This document shows, one piece after another, positions 58,901-64,000 of a stretch of DNA of 64,000 nt; the first letter of the stretch is position 1; every line of letters starts with the position of its first letter. Source of the stretch: Owenia fusiformis (Eukaryota; Annelida; Polychaeta; Sabellida; Oweniidae). A program made the translations under genes and the position numbers. The notes beneath the pieces were generated by a model. That model was not told where the DNA came from and ran no database searches. It saw only the letters and a program-made list of their open reading frames with translations. The stretch covers positions 2,923,341-2,987,340 of the forward strand of contig CAIIXF020000008.1 of NCBI GenBank assembly GCA_903813345.2, read 5' to 3'.

Positions 58901-61900
58901 TAGACTGACAAAGCTTTGATGAGTTCACATTTATTACCTGCACCCCAGTTAGTCTTTTATCTTTGAATAGAATGCTTACTAGCAGGGAGGGGTGTCTGTT
59001 GAGATAAGGCATAAGATATAACAGGTCTCAAGAACAAGAACAAGAATTCATTAATTACTGTTAGAAGTACATGTAAACAGTAAGTCCCCCCCAAGTACTT
59101 TCCCTTCTTTGGAGTCTTATAATGCATGTCTATTTCATATATTTATTAAGAATTATAATTATCCCATTCGACCAAGTTTTGTAGGGATATAGTGAAGCCT
59201 TCCATCCCTCTGTCAATCCGGAAAATTATTGACATTGTCTTAAGGACATGAACTATGGACTCGGAAGTATTTTAGCCAAGTATCCATCTTATCTTGTGAG
59301 GATTGACTCTCTTGGGAATGAAATCATTGTAACATCTGATCATGTTGCAAAGTCCAGACTGAGACCTAGTTCATAACTCTATATTGTGACCTCCTGGTAC
59401 TTGAGACTTGAATATTTCTTGAAAGCTCATAATTTAATATACAAACCTTGTATTTGGGTGGATAAAATCATTCACAATTCATTGAATCATGTGCTTAAAA
59501 GATTTTGTAAAGAATTACTTGAAAGAATGAATTCTTTGCAAGAAAACTTGTTTGCAAGAGTTTGCAAGGTAACATAGGCAAAACTGACCATTTAACATTT
59601 TGACCTGCATAAGTACCTGTCTAAATATTCCTGATGATATATGTATTTATAGGTTTTCACTCAACTGCCAACTCGAAACTATGAAATTGAGAGTAATCAA
59701 TTTCACTGAATTATCTGGTCATGTTTTAGATGTTAAAGAGCCATTAAACGTAATTATAATCCTAAATAATCTTAAAATATATGTCACTGGTGATCCACTC
59801 AATTACGCTGGTTACCGCGTGAAAAAAGGAAAAAAAATCGTACCTTCGAGGTTCGGACATTTTGTTAACCGTTTCGGTAACCAGCAGAGGTAAGAACCAA
59901 CCAGAAAGTATAACCTTTTTACTTAAAATTTCAAAGGTTGAAAGTTCCTTCCTTGTAAACTACTAAACAGTAGGACAAGTTCCAAATTGGGAAACACCTT
60001 GAATCTTTTTTTCGATTTCAAAATACAAATTAACCTTCCACATAAAACTTATTTCAAGGTTCAATATGATTATTATAAATTATGAATATCTTATAGGCTG
60101 TAGGGTCATTAGCTATTTACCATTTCCATTCATTTGACTTTGCTTCTTAAAAGATTGCTTCATCTTCTTCATTACTTTAGAACTAACTTTTGCACACTCA
60201 GAGTTTAGCTATTAGCACTTTGATAAATCTATTCACTTTTCAAATGTTAACTGGTATTGTTATTTCTTGTGTTTCAGGAATCAACCTGGATGACATCCCT
60301 ATCATTATCGCAGATGTTAAGAACCAGGAGTCCCTCAATGAGATGTGTAAGAAAGCCAAGGTGGTCCTAAACTGCGTGGGGCCAGTGAGTACATATTTTC
60401 TGAACCAAAGTCCCTCTCTGTTTTGCTTTTTATTGTACTATCGTACCTAATAAAGGTACGATATTGTCGTCAGCTTGGCGGGCGGGCGGCGGGCGGGCGG
60501 CGGGTGGGCGGGCGGGCGGCGTCTCACTTTTCAGCTTGTCTACAGGTTTCTAGCCAAACCATTTGACGGATTCATCTGAAATTTTCAGCAATGTTTCTAC
60601 GTATCAAAGTTAAGAACTGATTAGTTTTTGGGCATTCTGGGTAAATTTTAAGGTGGCCATTTTGGATTTTCCGTCCTAAAATCTTCACTTTCAAGACTTG
60701 TCTACAGGTTTCCAGTCAAACCATTTGACTGATTCATCTGAAATTTTCAGGGATGTTTCTACGTATCAAAGTTAAGAACTGATTAGTTTTTGGCATTCTG
60801 GGTAAAATTTAAGGTGGCCATGTTGGATTTTCCGTCCTAAAATCTTCACTTTCAAGACTTGTCTACAGGTTTCGAGCCAAACCATTTGACGGATTCATTT
60901 GAAATTTACAGGGATGTTTCTACGTATCAAAGTTAAGAACTGATTAGTTTTTGGGCATTCTGGGTTAATTTTAAGGTGGCCATTTTGGATTTTCCGTCCT
61001 AAAATCTTCACTTTCAAGACTTGTCTACAGGTTTCCAGCCAAACCATTTGATGGATTCATCTGAAATTTTCAGGGATGTTTCTACGTATCCATTTTGGAT
61101 TTTCCGTCCTAAATTCTTCACTGTCACACTGCTGTGTTTTAGGTACGATATTGTTCACGTCTGTGCCTTGTTGTTATTACTCATTCAAAGACCAAGTTTT
61201 CCTTATTTGCGTATTTTGTTAATTATGTAGTGAAATGTAACATTTTAAACATTTAAGTGCCGTTATTATGAGTATAAACATGATTATCTTACATTGACTC
61301 TTTAGGTGTCACATGACATGCCCATACAAAAAGAATCTTGATGAAAGACCTCAGTAGCTACATCTAATCCCATTCAATGTTCTTTCAAAAACAAATTGAA
61401 TTAAGAATTGAAATGTTTGTTTGTCTTTCAGTATCGCTTCTTTGGAGAACCTGTTGTTCGTGCTGCTGTTGAGAATGGAGCTCACCACATAGACATTAGT
61501 GGAGAACCACAGGTAAGGAGCTCATCACATAGACATTACTGGAGAACCACAGGTAAGGAGCTCATTACATTGACATTAGTGGAGAGCCACAGGTAAGGAG
61601 CTCATTACATTGACATTAGTGGAGAACCACAGGTAAGGAGCTCACCACATAGACATTACTGGAGAACCACAGGTAAGGAGCTCATTACATTGACATTAGT
61701 GGAGAACCACAGGTAAGGAGCTCACCACATGGACATTAGTGGAGAACCACAGGTAAGGAGCTCACCACATGGACATTACTGGAGAACCACAGGTAAGGAG
61801 CTCATTACATTGACATTAGTGGAGAACCACAGGTAAGGAGCTCACCACATAGACATTAGTGGAGAACCACAGGTAAGGAGCTCACCACATAGACATTAGT

Positions 61901-63581
61901 GAGACCACAAGTTAGGAGCTCATCACGTAGACATTAGTGCAGAACCACAGGTAAGGAGCTAACCACATAGACATTAGTGAACCACGGATAAGGAGCTCAC
62001 CACATAAATGTTAGTGGAGAACCACAGGTAAGGAGCCCACCACATATACATAAGTGGAGAACCATAGGTAAGGAGCTCACCACATAGACATTAGGGGAGA
62101 CAACAGGTAGAGCTAACCATATAGACACTAGTGGAGTGTCCTGGAGAACCAGAGGTAAGGAGCTCAATACATTACCATTAGTGGAGAACCACAGGAAGGA
62201 GCTCACCACATAGAAATTAGTCGAGAACCACAGGTAAGGAGCTCAATTTATTAACATTAGTTGAGAACCACAGGTAAGGAGCTCAACGCATAAACATTCG
62301 TGGGAACCACAGGTAAGGAGCTTGTCGCATAGACATTAGTGGAGAACAATTTGATTTCTTGTATATTCTTCAAGTTATTTATTAAGAAAATTTTCTGAAA
62401 TTTATTCATGATATAAGCTTCCATGCTGACCTTCTCACGGGGGTAAAGCACACCCGATGATGCAATGAGCTTGCTCGGTGGTATCATGACTGTATAACGG
62501 GACTTAATGTATAAGTGAGCTCGGCAGTAGGTTCAAATAACGCGGATCCTCAAAGCATGTGCTCATGGTATCATCGTGGCTTAACACCCGTGCTTCTGAT
62601 ATTACACATGTATATCCTTCTTCATTTTAGTTCCTTGAGGGGATGCAGTTGAAGTTCAACCAGGCAGCCAAAGAGGCTGGTGTATTTGTTATTGGTGCAT
62701 GTGGCTTTGACAGTATCCCTGCAGATATGGGCGCCATCTTTACAAGAGACCAGTTTGAAGGTGAATCTTTGAATAATATGATTGAATGTTTTACCATTAA
62801 TTTTCATAAATATGCAATTAAATCAAATGGCTTCATTTAAGATAAGGGTCATTTGAATTGATTTGCTAAAATGATAAAGAAGTCAATCAAAAGAAATAAG
62901 TCAAGAGAAAGAAGTCAGTTGTAATAGAAGTATTGTTTTTCAGGTGATCTTAATCATATAGAATCTTACCTTGCTATGAGGAGTGGACCCGAGGTAAGGT
63001 TGCATAATATTCAGTGATTCATACAAATTATTACAAAAATCATTGCATTAGTTCCATTGATATTAAAGGTTGTGTAGAATTCTTATCATATTATTTTGTA
63101 ATTAAAAGTGAACTTAAAGTTGCTAATAGTAATAATCAGACATTCTTTCAATAGTCAATGTTGGTATGTTGTAATGCACCATTCAAAAGTTTGTCAATTT
63201 CCCCACCCATGCCTGCTTGGGGGGGGTCTCACACAAACTTTTGAATGGTGCATAAGTAGTTGAGGCCAGCCATAAGAGATTAATATCACGTATCCTACCA
63301 CATATAAATATACTCTTTTACCTACTTATGATACTTATTTATATATTCCCTTCAAATCCAAGATTTCATATATTTAGATTAAGTCACATTGCTTCTCCCT
63401 CCCCCAGAAAGTTCACCCTACGTATGTAAGTGTTTGCATATTTGCTTCAGGGAGGTGGTGGGCATTATGCAACTTGGCAGTCTGCTATACATGGTTTCGC
63501 CAATGCCAGAGAGCTGATTAAGTTACGCAAACAAATGGCGCTTACTCCCCTACCCCGCAGTAAAGACAAGCCTCCTAAAAG
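55568..63581 (+). CDS. SCCPDH: Saccharopine dehydrogenase-like oxidoreductase, 3' end outside window
   Basis: Common exons: 60278-60384, 61432-61512, 62631-62760, 62944-62993, 63451-63581 (phase 2, continues past the right edge). Either of two first exons (55568-55970 or 56575-56746, both phase 1) can join them. The product shows an N-terminal Rossmann fold with GASGFTGQFV/GATGFTGQFV and AGRS, then DVKNQESLNEMCKKAKVVLN, CVGPYRFFGEPVVRAAVENG, HIDISGEPQFLEGMQLKF, GACGFDSIPADMG and RSGPEGGGGHYATW. These follow human SCCPDH (429 aa) block by block; about 218-295 residues are seen, roughly the N-terminal half to two thirds. Human SCCPDH is found on lipid droplets and mitochondria; its reaction is unproven, and true saccharopine dehydrogenase activity should not be assumed. 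The exon ending at 61512 is followed by a donor-bearing minisatellite. Confidence 0.92.
56575..56746 (+). CDS. SCCPDH: SCCPDH alternative first exon B
   Basis: Starts METPYDLVVFGATGFTGQFV and ends ATKITG, about 60% identical by eye to exon A and of similar length after its Rossmann start. Its donor ACAG|GTTCCA is weak compared with that of exon A. Both exons end in phase 1 and fit the exon at 60278. Confidence 0.8.
57018..57621. mobile_element. Long-armed MITE in SCCPDH intron
   Basis: TATCCTGTGCCAGGACTATA and its inverted copy at 57600-57621 (CTATAGTCCTGGCATGGGATA); arms extend about 180-280 bp with breaks, including ACAATTGTGGATTCAACTAC. Inner part contains AAGATGGCGGTTGG. A solo arm is at 25437-25515. 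Confidence 0.85.
58168..58382. mobile_element. hAT-like MITE, 215 bp
   Basis: Ends CAGGGGCGGATCTG and CAGATCCGCCAG are inverted; TGGGCTA flanks both sides (58161-58167, 58383-58389), a 7-8 bp target duplication as in hAT. The interior is G-rich and palindromic around GGGCCCAAA. Confidence 0.8.
58390..60270. other. SCCPDH intron, no exon recognised
   Basis: AT-rich, with scattered short frames (59386-59577, 59600-59893) that do not resemble SCCPDH and lack supporting splice context. Confidence 0.45.
60450..61145 (-). mobile_element. Pearl/CvA-like element in SCCPDH intron, same core family as 14770-16160
   Basis: Three full and one shortened monomer of 159-163 bp, each with CCATTTTGGATTTTCCGTCC (about 60657, 60816, 60979, 61090), in reverse orientation to the 14.8-kb array whose monomers carry GGAC(G/A)GAAAATCCAAAATGG. 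A GGCGG-rich microsatellite (60476-60520) lies at the end corresponding to the tetranucleotide tail. TAGGTACGATATTG occurs just outside the right end and AGGTACGATATTG at the left, possibly the element termini. Confidence 0.8.
61474..62350 (+). repeat. Minisatellite of a splice junction: 40-bp unit, about 22 copies
   Basis: The first unit is the end of the SCCPDH exon itself: GAGCTCACCACATAGACATT AGTGGAGAACCACAG|GTAAG. It is then repeated every 40 bp through the intron, each copy with its own CACAG|GTAAGGA donor; early copies are near-identical, later ones (after about 61890) degenerate with small deletions. 40 is not a multiple of 3, so using decoy donors shifts the frame; reading on from the real exon stays open only to a TAA at 61594-61596, so just the first three donors could be used without a stop. 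Confidence 0.95.
63175..63252. mobile_element. Hairpin element, 78 bp
   Basis: TGCACCATTCAAAAGTTTGT and ACAAACTTTTGAATGGTGCA are perfect inverted repeats around a short G/C-rich loop. In the SCCPDH intron before the last visible exon. Confidence 0.85.
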
Positions 63582-64000
63582 GTCAGTGAACAAACTATAT
63601 TTATATATACCTGGCTGTAACTTCAACCCGTCTGCTGAATTGTCTTGATGAGGGGTGAGATCAAAAATCATTCATCAAAAGCATTAAATACATTACAAAT
63701 AGGCTATGTGCATACAGTAATAAATCTTTTGAATGAACTTGATATGTTGAGTTGACCCCAAGGAACCAAATCCATCACATGTATGTGTGTTCCTAATGAG
63801 CTATAAATGCTCAGGGTGAATTTTCCTTTGTTTGATATTTGGTCCTGTGTTTTAAGATAGGAACCTGCAATTTTTAGTGTTTTTAGCTTAGGATTCTGGA
63901 TTGTGCTTCACTTAATATTACTGCTTGTAATTGTCTTGTGTTTTTGGTCTGTTTTGTAATTGTCTTGTGTTTTTGATTGGGTGGTATGTAATGGTAGTGT

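Noticed and set aside
61997-62487. Two minus-strand frames in the SCCPDH intron
   Set aside because: They run through the 40-bp minisatellite and repeat its unit; no coding signature.
1-64000. tRNA or rRNA genes
   Set aside because: No clover-leaf with A and B boxes or rRNA-like stretch was recognised by eye; a tRNAscan-SE or Infernal run would settle it.

Overview
The window is AT-rich animal nuclear DNA. Genes are split into many short exons with GT-AG introns, and most of the non-coding DNA is made of transposon relics, inverted-repeat (MITE-like) elements and tandem arrays. There are no operons, ribosome binding sites or CRISPR arrays. The protein set and the repeats (about 163-bp core arrays joined to an ACGG/ACAG-type microsatellite, like the 'pearl'/CvA elements of bivalves) suggest an aquatic invertebrate, perhaps a mollusc or other lophotrochozoan. 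A non-vertebrate deuterostome cannot be excluded, and the species is not identifiable by eye.

Layout. (1) 1-17991, minus strand: the first 13 exons (signal peptide to TM4, 663 codons) of a GABA-B-receptor-like class C GPCR; its 3' end lies beyond the left edge. Its introns hold LINE fragments, TIR elements, a pearl-like array and a complete small LTR retroelement (3004-5576, 4-bp target duplication). (2) 18000-31300: repeat-rich intergenic DNA with a relic IS630/mariner-type element carrying a roughly 350-bp tandem array, a nested Merlin-like MITE inside a LINE, and two small minus-strand membrane-protein genes of 66 aa (two exons) and 71 aa (one exon). (3) 31320-34563, plus strand: a complete four-exon neudesin (NENF) gene of 157 aa; its first two introns are loaded with inverted-repeat elements and its third holds a CT-rich minisatellite. 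(4) 36683-55211, minus strand: a complete 20-exon coiled-coil gene of 901 codons with a CCDC175-like order of segments. (5) 55568-63581, plus strand: the first two thirds of a saccharopine dehydrogenase-like oxidoreductase (SCCPDH), starting about 356 bp from the coiled-coil gene in head-to-head orientation and having two alternative first exons; it runs off the right edge.

The most unusual observation is that two neighbouring, unrelated genes each carry a minisatellite whose repeat unit is an exon-intron junction. In the CCDC175-like gene an 81-bp unit containing the 3' splice site plus 31 nt of exon 7 is repeated about 42 times (46930-50340). In SCCPDH a 40-bp unit containing the last 33 nt of an exon plus its GTAAGG donor is repeated about 22 times (61474-62350). 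The transcripts must therefore select one real splice site beside dozens of near-identical decoys. All exon joins reported here were worked out by hand from reading-frame phase and splice consensus; no alignment or database search was run.
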